Assembly (NCBI GenBank): GCA_036877525.1
Contig: JAZGTH010000067.1
Span: 6,536,001-6,600,000, forward strand
Source: Chromobotia macracanthus
Lineage: Eukaryota; Chordata; Actinopteri; Cypriniformes; Botiidae
Direction: 5' to 3'
DNA length: 64,000 nt
The translations under genes and the position numbers were made by a program. Within the stretch, counting starts at the first letter, position 1. Every line of letters begins with the position of its first letter. Below are positions 54,180 through 64,000 of this stretch, in pieces. A model generated the notes under the pieces. That model was not told the origin of the DNA and made no database searches. It saw only the letters and a list, made by a program, of their open reading frames with translations.

Positions 54180-54700
54180 TCATTTGATGTCGGACTGTAG
54201 CTGCAGGGCAGAAGGACTGCTGTTCTTTGCTAATTAAATACATGCTCTGGATAAACCCCTTTTGCATAATAAAACCCCCAAATAATTACAGTCTCAGTTG
54301 GAACACCTCCATCTTGTTTCACTGTTGGATAGAAAAATCTCAATTATCATTGTTTTTAGCTACCATCTAAATATCGAAGGCGTGCCCAGCCCGCCCATTC
54401 CCTGCGGCATCCGTGTCTCCAGCTTGCGATGATTGCCAATTAGAGCAGAAATCAATTTACAGTCTCCATTGCTTAATTGATATCATTATGTTTACTGTAG
54501 AATGAATAATTGATATTGTATCATTACATCAAAATGTAGTGGTGCGTGAAGCAGCCCCGGCAGGTAGCCACAGCGGAAAGGTTCCCTCGTTAAAAGCTGT
54601 GATTGTCAATAATTAGGGGTTATCATTATAATCTCTCTTCCCCAAATGCCGGCACTGGAAATTCAGCCATCCAAGTTCAGGCAAACACGCATTTGGACAG
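54180..54700. promoter_or_regulatory. Candidate conserved non-coding element next to the GH31 3' end
   Basis: About 500 repeat-free bases with several homeodomain-type sites (gcttaattgatatcattatg at 54471-54490, gtcaataattaggggttatc at about 54605-54624) and GC-rich words (ccagcccgcccattccctgc). It lies just past the GH31 poly(A) site. It has the look of a vertebrate enhancer CNE, but this is inference from composition and motif density. Confidence 0.35.
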
Positions 54701-54776
54701 CCATTAACGTTCACCGTAAACTTCAGACGCAAGATTCAAACAAACACTATAGCATTTTCCAGAATTAAAACAATAC

Positions 54777-55002
54777 TTTATTTTTAAAGTTAACATCATA
54801 TCTAGATGGTTAACACCATCTACCATAAAAAAAAAAGATTTAAATGTAAATGCTGAATAAATTACCAGTCAAGTATACGCACAGTCGCTCTATCATACGA
54901 ACATATCGACTACAGTCAAACTATCATACATAAGAATAATCAGGTGATGGCTTTTTGCAAAAGCTTGTCAGATACTTGTCAGATTAGATGACTATGATGT
55001 GT
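54777..55002 (-). terminator. 3' UTR and likely poly(A) signal of the GH31 gene
   Basis: The plus strand reads tttatt at 54777-54782, an AATAAA hexamer on the minus strand 221 bases past the stop codon. This fits a short 3' UTR. The true cleavage site is not visible, so the end is approximate. The UTR holds only AT-rich unique sequence. Confidence 0.6.
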
Positions 55003-55077
55003 CTATGTTGTCTTCCAGGTGATGCTGAAAGTCTTGTCCATGGTGTGATGTTGTGATGTCACATCAAATTCCAACAC
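55003..55077 (-). CDS. GH31 terminal exon i with stop codon
   Basis: 24 codons plus TAG, from VLEFDVTSQHH to FSITWKTT. The acceptor is caactgcag. It follows the previous exon in phase 0 and matches the end of MGAM/SI-type proteins (VLxIDVT...LxSLxW). The protein therefore ends shortly after the conserved ITW, with no added domain. The 1.36 kb intron before it (55078-56435) shows no missed exon, because the peptide joins without a gap. Confidence 0.92.
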   Translation of the reverse strand: MLEFDVTSQHHTMDKTFSITWKTT

Positions 55078-58000
55078 CTGCAGTTGAAAGACACACAATA
55101 GCAGTTGAGTTATCCAACAATAAAAATAGCACAAAGGAATCTGTGTTGCAATTTACCCAGAAACCGAAAGCTGAAGCGACTAATTCTACATGCCGTTAAC
55201 AGTTAAATGAATGTGTCAGAGTTAAATTATAAAGCCAGCTTTGTTTATTAAGGATTTGTTGACTAATGGTCCATAAAGCAATGGATTACTAATAATAACA
55301 ATCAAACAACAGTTAGTAACAAATACAAGCTGCATGAAACAAATACCCAATAGATCTTCAGTCGGTTTAATTAAAAAAAGAAAACATATTTTAACAGAAA
55401 CTATTGTATGGGTTGAATGTTGATAGTGTAAGGTTACCTATTTTTATGCTGTAAACCAAGCAACTGTTGTAAGTTCACTCTGGACTCCAAAACTTGCAAA
55501 CAATTTGCTAACAAACGGCACAACCAGTGTAGCAGAGCTTGAAATCACATCAGAGCTTAAAATCAGAGACGATATACTGCCTGATTACAGGTCAGTTTTG
55601 TCTATGACCTCATTATGACATTATGAAGAAAAATAAAAGGTGTTAGAGAGAGTTGTGGGGAAACGCCACCTCTGATCTGACATCAGCTACAGAGAGGCAA
55701 ACACAGTCGCGTGGAGACATATGGAACTGTCTCACCTCTTCAGACTTATTATGCAGTTGGGAAATACTAAGAAAGATAAATGATTGTGTGTGTGCTGGAA
55801 CACTAGTTATTCAAATCCACACGCACGCTGCTTCTTTGTCATTTCCCACCTTCGATCCTTCTCATGACTCATATAAATCTCAGTCTATCCAGCTCCTGCC
55901 TGCATTCTTATTATTAGAAACCGTGCGGTCGATGCATACAGCTTTGAAAGAGCAGCATTTTCACCAGTGAAGGGGAATGTGAACTACTCTCCTTCTTTAT
56001 CAGAGCTCAGCATTATTTATATTGTATATATTATACTGTATATTAATATGATATATATATAAAAGCTGCAATCTGTAACGGTTTTGGGTTATAAATGAAC
56101 CAAAGTCAGTTATTGTGCAAATACACAACAGATCAGTCGTGTATTTGCGAAACGATCTCCTTACCCCGATTCTCAACGTTAAATTTATAATAATAATTTG
56201 TAATTTGAGCTGTCGGGTCCATTTTCCCAGGAAATGTCAATCTGGTTTCATATGACTTTAACATTCGTAATGAAAAGTACGTAAAGTAGCTTGCAATTTT
56301 ATGTTTCACACAGGTATAGGGGTAGGGATATGAAAGTTTTAAGCATTGCTCCATGTACAGTGCATTTCTCATAATCGTATTAGTGATTCTGACACTGTGT
56401 CTATGCCTAAAATATGTTTGCATGAAGTGTCACACCTCTGTTGTTGGGTTGTGTGTGAAATTTAGTTGGACATCTGGTTTTCCAGTCACGATCAGGGTAA
56501 CCTGAGTAATGGGCACTGCTCCAGACCCCCACACCCTCACAACACCCAGGGTCGGTCTGTCAGCCATTGCCAGACCATCTGTGTCAATGCTGCTTGACAA
56601 AGTACCCTAAACACAAACAAACAGGACATTTATTTATTACACTATCATACACACACTAGTTTATAAGTAAACAGTGCTAATGTCAAAGCCCAAGCCTTTA
56701 ATGCAAAAACCCTTTTTGTTTTTCCAATTAGGTCACTTGTTTACTGATTGGTCAGACTGGAAAAAGACACAAACTCTCTGATTTGAACTTACTGTCACCC
56801 ACTTGAGCACCAAGACACAATGTGTCGAAGCATGCAAACTGCTGCTAACCATGTGCTAATGATTCTTATACAGTTAAAGAAACAAAAAAAGGTGTAGGTC
56901 ACATGAACTCTAAACTCACCTTTTTATAGATATTTAAGACTTTTTCAAAGCCATTATAAGATGAATACATTTTCAGATGTAATAAATAGACAAACTTACG
57001 GCACATTTTCCCAATATATTTTGGATGTTTTTTTGTTACCTCCATTATTATTTTAAATAACATTTATAGCTATGAGAATTATGGGGCAAAATGTGCTTAA
57101 TTGTCACAGGAAGGATTTCTCATTCATTTCTTATGATTTTGCACTGAAATCCGACTTCATCTTGTTCTCAACAGGCTTTTGTTAGATTCTCCCCTTTCAG
57201 ATCTCACTAGAATAGAATGAACAGGAACAAATTTTGTAAAAAACATGCACTGTTTTGGGATTTATGTCACATCTGTGCTGCGACGATTCGTTTGACCTCG
57301 TTTTACATAGACTCACTCCAAACCCCACAGAGGTCTGTTTGCCCCACCACTCGATTAATCTCACCACACATGACATCAGACCCATGAGGAAGAGCACAGA
57401 GCTCTGACCTGGGCCAAACGGCCCTGGGCTGCTACAGCATGAAACAGTTTTGGACTGGGATTTTGTCATAAATAGAGAGTGGCCACAGATGTTTGGCTTC
57501 AAGTGAGATGGACAGTCTTGGATTCCCCTTTGGATTTAATGGCAACTGCACAAAAGCACAATCCAAATAAATCTAATGGAGAACTATGCACTTAGCTTCT
57601 GGAAAGCATGTTCATGTACCTTAGATGCAGAGAAAGATGTCAGGAGGAATTGTATTTTTTTGACAGTGTCTGTGAGCAGAAAGGAGGACATATGAAGAGA
57701 AAAAACATAATGAGAACAACAGATATAGACTGTTAACATTGTTTTGAAAGCAGTGTGATAATTGCACTTCTGCACTGTAATTTTATGTGTACATCACCCT
57801 ACACTTATAACTCACCAATTCCCTCCCCATCATCCCAGAACAGAGATCCTTGTGCTGAACCATCATCACTGAGAGCGACAAGCAGACCCAGAGGGTTCAA
57901 ACGACTACAAGAGAATAGAAACAGTCAACACTATGTCACGAGCAGCTGCAGGTGGGAACAGAAACACATCTTTCACTAACTCATTTTATGCTTTGTAGCC

Positions 58001-59114
58001 TGGAAAGAATACAAGCTATATAAGTAGCTAAAATCAGTAAACTGTCACTGCCAAAAAAGTACCATGTTATTACCATGCTTTTTTGGGACAGGGTGCCCTG
58101 GTATTACTGTGGTTACTAGCAGCTAAATAACATGTTGAATATTAGCACCATAGTTTGATTTGAAGTGCCATGCATTCATTCAGTATCATGATTTACATTA
58201 AAGTGTTGTATTCTAATACATTCATTGTATGTAACAAATAAAATATTGAATCTTGAAAATCTTGAATCGTGCTGGTTCCACCAAACTGTTTTGTAAGGAG
58301 GGGGTAACTTTTTTGGAGGAACCCTCCTTAGTCCACCCACACTATTTACAGATAAAAACAGAATTCACAGGGGAAACTAGTTTTTTCTAAACCCTTTGGC
58401 TTCTGTTTCTTGTATTAAGCACAAATATAATTGAAAACCATAATAAACTGTGACTTAAAATCAAGACTTAATAGTCTACTTTAAGTCTTAATCAACTTGA
58501 TACTTAATGCTATCCTAATACTTCTGAAGTAAATGCGCATACTGTTAAAGAAGGATGATAAGAAGAATAAGGAAGATCATAAAGAAGGATGTTAATATAG
58601 TATCTACATAAAATACTGAGTAAAAAGAAATCTAACTAAAATGTGTGAGCTCATACGGAACAAACTAGACAGTATTTGTGGCAGAATGACCTGTATCGTG
58701 TGTTGCTCTCTGGTTTTTGCCATGGAAGAATGTGTCCTCCTCTCACATGCAGGTTAATTTTTGCTAATGGTGCATCCATATTCACAAACTGTCCTCGGAC
58801 CCCAACAGCTTCACCCTGCATGATTAATCACACAGAAACAGATAAGAGCCTCAATACACCATTAACAGTGTGCGGAGGTTACATTTGTTTAGAGGGCAGT
58901 TATTACTGCAACATTTTTACAGACATGCTTACAAAATCGTGCAAATAAAATTCTTACTTGCATGCCGTTAAAATGCTTACCGTGTGGTAATCGTACCAGC
59001 GGGTGTTTGGCACGTAGCCTCTGACCACAGTAACACCCTGTAAAACAACATCAGTGATGAAACAGCACAAACGATTTTATTTTTTTTTCTAATTGAAAGT
59101 AGGCTGTGAGCTGC

Positions 59115-59145
<31 letters not shown>

Positions 59146-62100
59146 CAGCTAGCTAAATGTATTTATGTGCATACCGAATCCAGAGCAGGTGTGATCAGAA
59201 GGGCAGGGCCCCAAAGGAACTGTCTGTCAATGCTCCATGTGTTCTCATCAGTGACAAACCTACATTACATATATAGAACGTACTGAGAACATTATCTATT
59301 CAGTACAGTAAATGCACTTAAAATTTACTGTATTTTAAATAAAAACAAAAAATAAATAAAATAAAAACTATAACACAGAGAGGTTGAAAACATCCAGAGG
59401 TTAAGATGCCACAGTACATTCAGTACAATCACATTACATTCAGTCCAATAAATCATCCAGCCAAACACAGGGAACAGGAATGTTATATGCCGGATGGTGA
59501 AGTGCAATAATATCAATTTTGACTGTAAAAAAAGACTAGATTCAGAAATAAGAGCAATATTCCGACAGAGGATCTTGCCCAAGTTCTGATTAGTTATTTC
59601 CATGTTGCTTTAGGAGGGATGTAATTGAATGTGAGGATGGATTTAAAAATAGTATGACAGGGAAAGTTGTAATGGTGAGGTATTTTGGGAGAAGAACATC
59701 ACATGTTGAACCCAAAAAATGAAATTTTTGTCATTTACCACCCTCATGTCGTTTCACATCCATCTAACTTTCTTTTGACAGTTGCTGAAAATCTTTTCCT
59801 CTGCCGTAGCTCTCCAATCTCATTCCAGTTTGTGAAAATTCAAATGATGCGTAATACAGGTTGGACATGTATTACATCAAACCATACAGTTGCAGAGGTT
59901 TGGAACCACATAAGGATCATTAAATAGAATAAATGTTTCATTTTTTGGTAAACTAATCCTTTAAGCAAGGTTTTGAAGCATAAATATGAGTCTGGCAGAC
60001 ACTCACTCGTGTATCATGGGTCTAACCACAGTGTTTCCATGGACGTGGGCTTCGTACATTAGTGTGTACAAATAGGGTAGGAGGGTGTATCGAATATTCA
60101 ATACATCACGAGAGATTGCAGCAAATTTTTCCCCCCACGCCACGGGATCCTGCCTCTGTCAAAGAACATAAAAAAACAGATATAAAACATAACAAAACTG
60201 GAACATTATCACATTTCCTACATTATGCTTTCTAACACCATGGGAATAAATGCTTCTGGCCGGAACTACATTTCATATTTTCATGATCCAAGTCTAAACA
60301 GCTGTGGCCTGCTAATTCCAGACGTAACTGTACAGAACATTGAACATCTGTGCCTGCGTGTGTATACGGATGTGTGTGTTAATTATGCGCCAGACAGAGA
60401 GACATTTTGCCCTGTTGTCTGGGCTGGGTGCAGGCACTCGTGCTGAGTGCTGTTAACTGGGGTGGGTGAGTTAATATGCTCACAAAGGTAAAGGTGAACC
60501 ACACCTGATAATTACTTCTCAAGTATTCTACACTCACAGGCCTGACCGCTAATGCCCGCATGTCAGCACGCATTTTAAACCTGGACTAAACACTTCATAT
60601 ATGCAGTGTTATAGTACTCTGTATGTACAGTATGGTACAGTAGACTAGCTGTGGTGAATTACACAGCTTTATGTCTTTAATAAAACCTGATAAGTAAATC
60701 TATGAGGTTTTTTTTTTACTTTTTTATTGCAATGTATCTATTTCTTCTTTTTGTTTTAGCATAAACAAGTGAAAAACATCTGTCAACAGAATGAAACAAA
60801 ATACACTTCTGTTCAAGGTATGTTCTCTACAAACAAGCCTTATTTGTTTTATAGAGTTTCGCTTCTCTGGTAAATGGATCTTGTTGTGCTAGATATTCAG
60901 ATTTTTTTAATGAAAAATGACCAAAAAAATACTCATCAACAATATGACAATTATTCCATTTTTGTAAATTAAACTTATTAAAGTAATTACAAAAACAGTT
61001 TGCTCATATCTGTTAATGATTTCAATAAGCTGTTTCCTTTCATTTTTTAGATAATAACATACAGCATTAAATGATGCTGGGGTCTTGTGAGTGGTTGCCA
61101 GGACATTGCTATACTGTTGCAAGATGTCTTGAGTATGTTTTAGCACATTGCTAGATGGTTGCTATGGTGTCCTGGATGTTTTTTGATGCATTGATATGTG
61201 GTAACGAGCCCGTTCTTAAGTCTCAATGATATTCTGATCCCTAGACATGGCACATGTTCCTCTTTCAATGTAAGGATTATAACTGTTTCATCATCTGGCA
61301 GCCGGAGCCCATAAATTGGATGGCTTAGAAAAGTAACAGCACACCTCTCTTCAGCAAGTTGTACAATTTGCAATTTCATGTATGTATAAAACTGTACTTG
61401 AGGTTAAGGGTTTGTACAAGTCCTACATATAATAATAACAATGACACTTGGTTTACACCAAACACAGCGATATATCGTAAGCCTATGCTCTTTCTGACCG
61501 TTTGACCTCTAGAGTGTCTCATACGTTCCCCTGTTTCGATACAGCCAACACTTGCTCTCATAATGTGGTACAAAATAATAATATCACCACATTAAAATGT
61601 GAGAATGGACGAATCGTCCTCTTAGAGCTAAATGGAAAAAAATATTCGAAATGTATTGGCCTCTGACTCCATTAGCATGCAACTTAGTGTGATGGAGAGA
61701 CACCAGTGTGACTCCAGAGAACTCAGAATTATGACCCTGCTGAAGCCAGTCTCTCTCTCTCGCTTTCTCTCTTTCGCTTCGAGCAGCTGGCATCAGAGAG
61801 AAGATTTGTACTGGAAAATGACTTTGCCAGAAATTACAGGCCAATAGTGTTTCTTGAAGGAAAATTTCACCCAAACCTACAGTCAGTATTTAACACACTC
61901 TTTTCTGTAAAAGTAAAACTGTCCAGTTGATTTTCTAATCTGTTCAAGATTTTTTTAAAGTTTCTACTTTAGTTTTTCCATAGAATAAATGATGACAGAT
62001 TTTTTTATATTGGGATGATCTTATTTCTTTGTCCAAGTCCTTGTTTGTGATGTCATGCAAACTCATGCACTCCATCTCTCATGTAATCTGTGATGTCTCT

Positions 62101-63797
62101 CCTTTTATAACTCATACGTTTTTGACACCCTCTATTCTTTGCTGTTTCTCTCTGGATGACCTTCCATTTGCCTGTGTAGCTGCATTAAAGTTAATGACAT
62201 CTTGGCTGGGTAATTACAGCAGCGGGGATAAACACATCCGGGCGCAGGGGTGTGGGGGTGCGGGGGACACTCTTTTATTGGAACTGCCACTGAGTGGCAC
62301 AGAGGGTGCGTCCAGGCCAGCGCAGGTGAATGACTCGGCAGAATAAAGGCAAAAAATTACACAGAACTGCTGTCTGGTAAGCTCTACTTTGCACTTTTGT
62401 TTTAATAAAGCCCTCTAAACTCGCTCTCACTGTAAGTGGGTGTCTAATAGTAGAATTAGTGTATGTAAGGCAATATTAAAGTGTGCATGTTAACGTTTAC
62501 ATCCAAATTTATATTTATATTATCGCGTTCTGTTTGTTCATAATCATACATTAGCAAAATAATGTTTACATGATTGGGAAGGGAAATTGTAAAACTGTCA
62601 ATGCTTAATTATATTCCCCAAATCCAGTAGTTAAAGCTGCCAAACTCACTGCTTAGGAAGTGTCTTTGCAAACACTGATATCATTCACTCACTGGACCTG
62701 CTGGATTTGTGTAGGAGGTCCAACATTTGCAAAGGACAAATTTAAAGAAGTGCTAAAGTGAACACTTGACAGGCCACCTGTCTGATAAACTCAGATATTA
62801 GTCAGCACACTGCCAGGGCCCTATTTCAATTGCCACTCTGTGTTTTGGGGCCACACACATCAAAACTACAAAGTTTATAAATTGTCATGGCTGCATGTAG
62901 TGTTAAATGATCTGGCTTCACCCTCTGTTTTAATCGCTGTCACTCACTGTCCTTGATTATCAAACTGAACATCATCTCAGTCTCAATTAAGGGTCTGATT
63001 CACACATCTGTTGGACAGTGACAACATTCTCGAATGTTCATCCATTTTCTGTCAGTACATATTTCAGAAACATGTCTGTTTTAAAATGGACAAACTGATT
63101 CTCAAAAGCCTTCTTTTTATTTTATTTTATTCCCTATCCAAGTCACACAACATATCCATTTCTGACAATTCTTTAATCTGAACCTCAGCCGGAACTACTA
63201 TGAGTGTTACGCATTAAATCAAATCAACGTGAAATGAACGGCTTCAAACAGCTATTGAAATGCCGTTTTCATCAATAATTGGCCAGCCCCTATGTTACAT
63301 TACACAACTCTTGACTGTCTGCTATCACGGTAGATTTTGATGTAATCATTGTTTTGGAGTTTATTTGCTGGGGGTTTATAATTCACACTCACCTCGGATG
63401 AGTATACAGTGTATATAGAGATCTGACAAACACAGATCTCTGCAGTCTCACTACAGATGCATTAAACCTACATTAACCCTATAACTAAAATGACCTAACA
63501 TTAAATTTAAGATTAAAATAAGGATGTTTGGCAATATATCAGATATGGCATTTATTTTATATGTTATTTTCTGTGGCATTTTTGTGCTAAATCTAGTTCA
63601 TTTTTGATTATACACACAATATATCCCAAAAAGCTACGGTATGTGTGTGAATGTGTGTATATGTCTGTGTGTGTGCTTACTGGATTGTTTATGCTGTTGT
63701 GGTTTCTTGAAAATGGGTAGAAAGCTCCAAGCTGCATCCAACGCAAACACATCTCATATTCAGCAGGGTTAAAGAAACCACAGATATCAGCACCGGT
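55003..63797 (-). CDS. GH31 alpha-glucosidase, maltase-glucoamylase/sucrase-isomaltase-like, C-terminal part (9 exons, 5' end outside window)
   Basis: Minus-strand gene joined as 63797-63681, 60155-60007, 59259-59175, 59037-58981, 58815-58691, 57904-57816, 57669-57620, 56606-56436 and 55077-55003. The exons total 918 bases, or 305 residues plus TAG. All introns are GT-AG and the phases (0,2,0,0,2,1,0,0) match across every junction, with no stop or frameshift. From family knowledge, these are brush-border membrane enzymes that release glucose from the non-reducing ends of alpha-glucans. They usually carry two GH31 units in tandem, and because the stop follows, this would be the last unit. The nucleophile (WIDMNE-type) and acid/base exons must lie beyond base 64000, so activity cannot be judged here. 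Lysosomal GAA or neutral GANC/GANAB relatives are less likely because RWMQLGAFYPFSRNH and HVRGGHILPWQ read as the MGAM/SI type. MGAM and SI cannot be told apart from this part alone. Confidence 0.93.
56436..56606 (-). CDS. GH31 exon h: C-terminal beta-sandwich
   Basis: 57 complete codons, phase 0 to phase 0, from GTLSSSIDTDG to NFTHNPTTE. The acceptor is gtgtttag. The donor is GAG|gtgtga, chosen because reading on meets an in-frame TGA two codons later and the next exon restores the family pattern (PTTE then VLEFDVT). It contains LGVVRVWGSGAVPITQVTL, matching the family pattern LGxIxIWGxGxxPVTxVxx. One N-glycosylation sequon (NFT) is visible. Confidence 0.93.
57620..57669 (-). CDS. GH31 exon g: small exon DTVKKIQFLLTSFSASK
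   Basis: 50 bases: two complete the Asp codon from exon f and 16 codons follow, ending in phase 0. The acceptor is gctcacag and the donor is gtacat. The read DTVKKIQFLLTSFSASK lines up with the DTYxxGxYxLxxFxAS segment of the family. It is the most diverged of the nine: the usual aromatic and Gly positions (TY, G-Y) are replaced by TVKKIQF. Phase on both sides and the position between exons f and h support it. Confidence 0.82.
57816..57904 (-). CDS. GH31 exon f: LNPLGLLVALSDDGSAQGSLFWDDGEGI
   Basis: 89 bases: one base completes the split Ser codon, 29 codons follow, and one base of the next codon ends the exon (phase 1). The acceptor is ctcttgtag and the donor is gtgagt. The LLVALSDDGSAQGSLFWDDGEGI segment matches the family pattern ALDxxGxAxGxLFWDDGxSI in the distal beta-sandwich. 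Confidence 0.94.
58045..58200. repeat. TACCATG-rich dispersed repeat in GH31 intron
   Basis: aaaaaagtaccatgttattacc, ctggtattactgtggttac and gcaccatagtttg resemble the block at 36655. Confidence 0.4.
58691..58815 (-). CDS. GH31 exon e: GEAVGVRGQF to HVRGGHILPWQKPESNTRY
   Basis: 125 bases starting in phase 0 and ending with two bases (AG) of a split codon. The acceptor is catgcag. The donor is AG|gtcatt, weaker than its neighbours but supported by the phase of the next exon. It holds DAPLAKINLHVRGGHILPWQ, the highly conserved (I/L)xLHVRGGxILPxQ signature of the GH31 C-terminal region. Confidence 0.94.
58981..59037 (-). CDS. GH31 exon d: GVTVVRGYVPNTRWYDYHT
   Basis: 57 bases, exactly 19 codons, phase 0 to phase 0. 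The acceptor is ttttacag and the donor is gtaagc. It encodes the YVPNTRWYDYHT segment, matching the family pattern of Y-[FL]-P-x-x-x-W-Y-D-Y at the start of the proximal beta-sandwich. The exon is too short to stand out as an open frame and was found by the motif and splice sites. Confidence 0.93.
59121..59146. repeat. AT microsatellite in GH31 intron
   Basis: About 12 AT units in the short intron between exons c and d. Confidence 0.85.
59175..59259 (-). CDS. GH31 exon c: FVTDENTWSIDRQFLWGPALLITPALDS
   Basis: 85 bases: one base completes the Glu codon from exon b, then 28 codons end at Ser (TCG) in phase 0. The acceptor is aatgtag and the donor is gtatgc. The QFLWGPALLITPAL run is the family strand at the barrel/beta-sandwich junction (QFLxGPxLLVxPV type). 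It is fully open and matches the family in length. Confidence 0.95.
59692..59963 (+). mobile_element. TTAAAGGGAC-type interspersed repeat inside a GH31 intron
   Basis: It reads aacccaaaaaatgaaattt, tgtcatttaccaccctcatg and tcgtttcacatcca near the start, and ends ttttggtaaactaatccttt, the family right end. It lies in the intron between exons b and c. Confidence 0.65.
60007..60155 (-). CDS. GH31 exon b: RQDPVAW to VVRPMIHE
   Basis: 149 bases, starting in phase 0 with RQDPVAWGEKF and ending with two bases of a Glu codon (phase 2). It contains IRYTLLPYLYTLMYEAH and GNTVVRPMIHE, the helix and strand that close the GH31 barrel. The acceptor is ctttgacag and the donor is gtgagt. It follows exon a directly (SINNP then RQDP), as in vertebrate MGAM/SI proteins. 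The intron between the two is 3.5 kb, the largest visible in this gene. Confidence 0.96.
61088..61215 (-). repeat. TAGCAACC-type repeat in GH31 intron, inverted
   Basis: gtggttgccaggacattgct, cattgctagatggttgctat and gtcctggatg are reversed diverged units. Confidence 0.55.
62000..62345. promoter_or_regulatory. Candidate intronic regulatory element in GH31 gene
   Basis: Repeat-free stretch in the large intron with gctgcattaaagttaatgac, ggctgggtaattacagcagc and a G-rich segment (gggtgtgggggtgcggggga). It could be an enhancer of this or another gene. The evidence is weak. Confidence 0.2.
63681..63797 (-). CDS. GH31 exon a: DICGFF / RWMQLGAFYPFSRNH segment
   Basis: 39 complete codons, starting TGADICGFF and ending NSINNP. 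The acceptor is ttgtgttccag before ACC and the donor is gtaagc, so it is phase 0 on both sides. It holds the strongest family signature in the window, the RWMQLGAFYPFSRNH run typical of GH31 intestinal glucosidases, which lines part of the substrate pocket after the acid/base aspartate. The donor is followed at once by a TG-rich intronic stretch (63640-63675). This is the most 5' exon visible; earlier ones lie off the right edge. Confidence 0.96.
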
Positions 63798-64000
63798 CTG
63801 GAACACAAGTGTAGCCGTAGAACAAGCAGAAGAAAACAGAGAGACTCAATTACATATCTCTGTTACAGAGCCAAAACGTAAATAAATTAACTCTACAGTC
63901 AGTGTAATGGCTGCATCCGCGTGTAATGCACCCGAATGAACTAACAACATTGCCTGATTGAAAATAAAGAACAAATAAAAATCAATATCTGCTGTGGGAA

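Larger units (their letters stand above)
55078..60006 (-). other. Remaining GH31 introns (b to i)
   Basis: Introns lie at 59260-60006, 59038-59174, 58816-58980, 57905-58690, 57670-57815, 56607-57619 and 55078-56435. The 59260-60006 intron contains a copy of the TTAAAGGGAC-type repeat. The 57905-58690 intron contains a TACCATG-type repeat (58045-58200). Intron c-d contains an AT microsatellite (59121-59146). The others show nothing beyond AT-rich unique sequence. Confidence 0.7.
60156..63680 (-). other. GH31 intron a-b (3.5 kb)
   Basis: Largest intron visible in the gene. It holds a TAGCAACC-type degenerate repeat at 61088-61215 and an imperfect TG tract next to the donor. A GC-richer stretch lies at about 62200-62345, and the rest is AT-rich. 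No further coding exon is needed, since exons a and b join without a gap in the protein. Confidence 0.7.

Noticed and set aside
54856..54861. AATAAA on the plus strand near the GH31 3' end
   Set aside because: It is on the wrong strand for this gene; the minus-strand hexamer at 54777-54782 fits instead.

Overview
The window looks like nuclear DNA from a teleost fish, most likely cyprinid-type. It is AT-rich by eye, with long gene-free stretches, canonical GT-AG introns, many short dispersed repeats, fish-style tRNA-derived SINEs and many microsatellites. I see no sign of bacterial or viral gene organisation. The species cannot be fixed from the sequence alone.

Only one gene can be supported. 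It lies on the minus strand at the right edge (about 54.78 to 63.80 kb and running off the window). Nine consecutive exons, all open and phase-compatible, encode the last 305 residues of a glycoside hydrolase family 31 protein of the intestinal maltase-glucoamylase / sucrase-isomaltase type. The exons carry, in order, the end of the catalytic barrel (DICGFF, RWMQLGAFYPFSRNH), the RQDP and RYTLLPYLYTLM helix region, the FLWGPALLITPAL strand, the RWYDYHT and HVRGGHILPWQ segments, and the C-terminal beta-sandwich, ending in a TAG stop. A likely AATAAA poly(A) signal follows 221 bases later. The catalytic nucleophile and acid/base exons would lie beyond base 64000.

The remaining 54.7 kb, 3' of that gene, is a gene desert with no convincing coding exon. 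It holds at least eleven copies or fragments of one miniature inverted-repeat transposon (ends CCCAGCTAACA / TGTTAGCTGGG, about 270-310 bp, TA at the insertion site in the clearest copies). It also holds three copies of a second element (ends AAAGGTAGGGTAGGC / CCTACCCTGCCTTT), fragments of a third (ends TTAAAGGGAC-CACCC), at least three SINEs, a Tc1-like palindromic remnant, dispersed clusters of a TAGCAACC minisatellite-like repeat, and several microsatellites, including a long GATA array at 34.8 kb.

Between the repeats are stretches of more balanced composition, low repeat content and homeodomain-type TAATTA cores (for example 20.15-20.47, 35.06-35.48, 51.77-52.09, 52.72-52.96 and 54.18-54.70 kb). 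They could be conserved non-coding regulatory elements, but this can only be tested by cross-species alignment. One degraded frame at 2.19-2.99 kb has only three stops in 267 codons and may be a dead coding remnant of unknown identity. I found no clear evidence of a new biological system.
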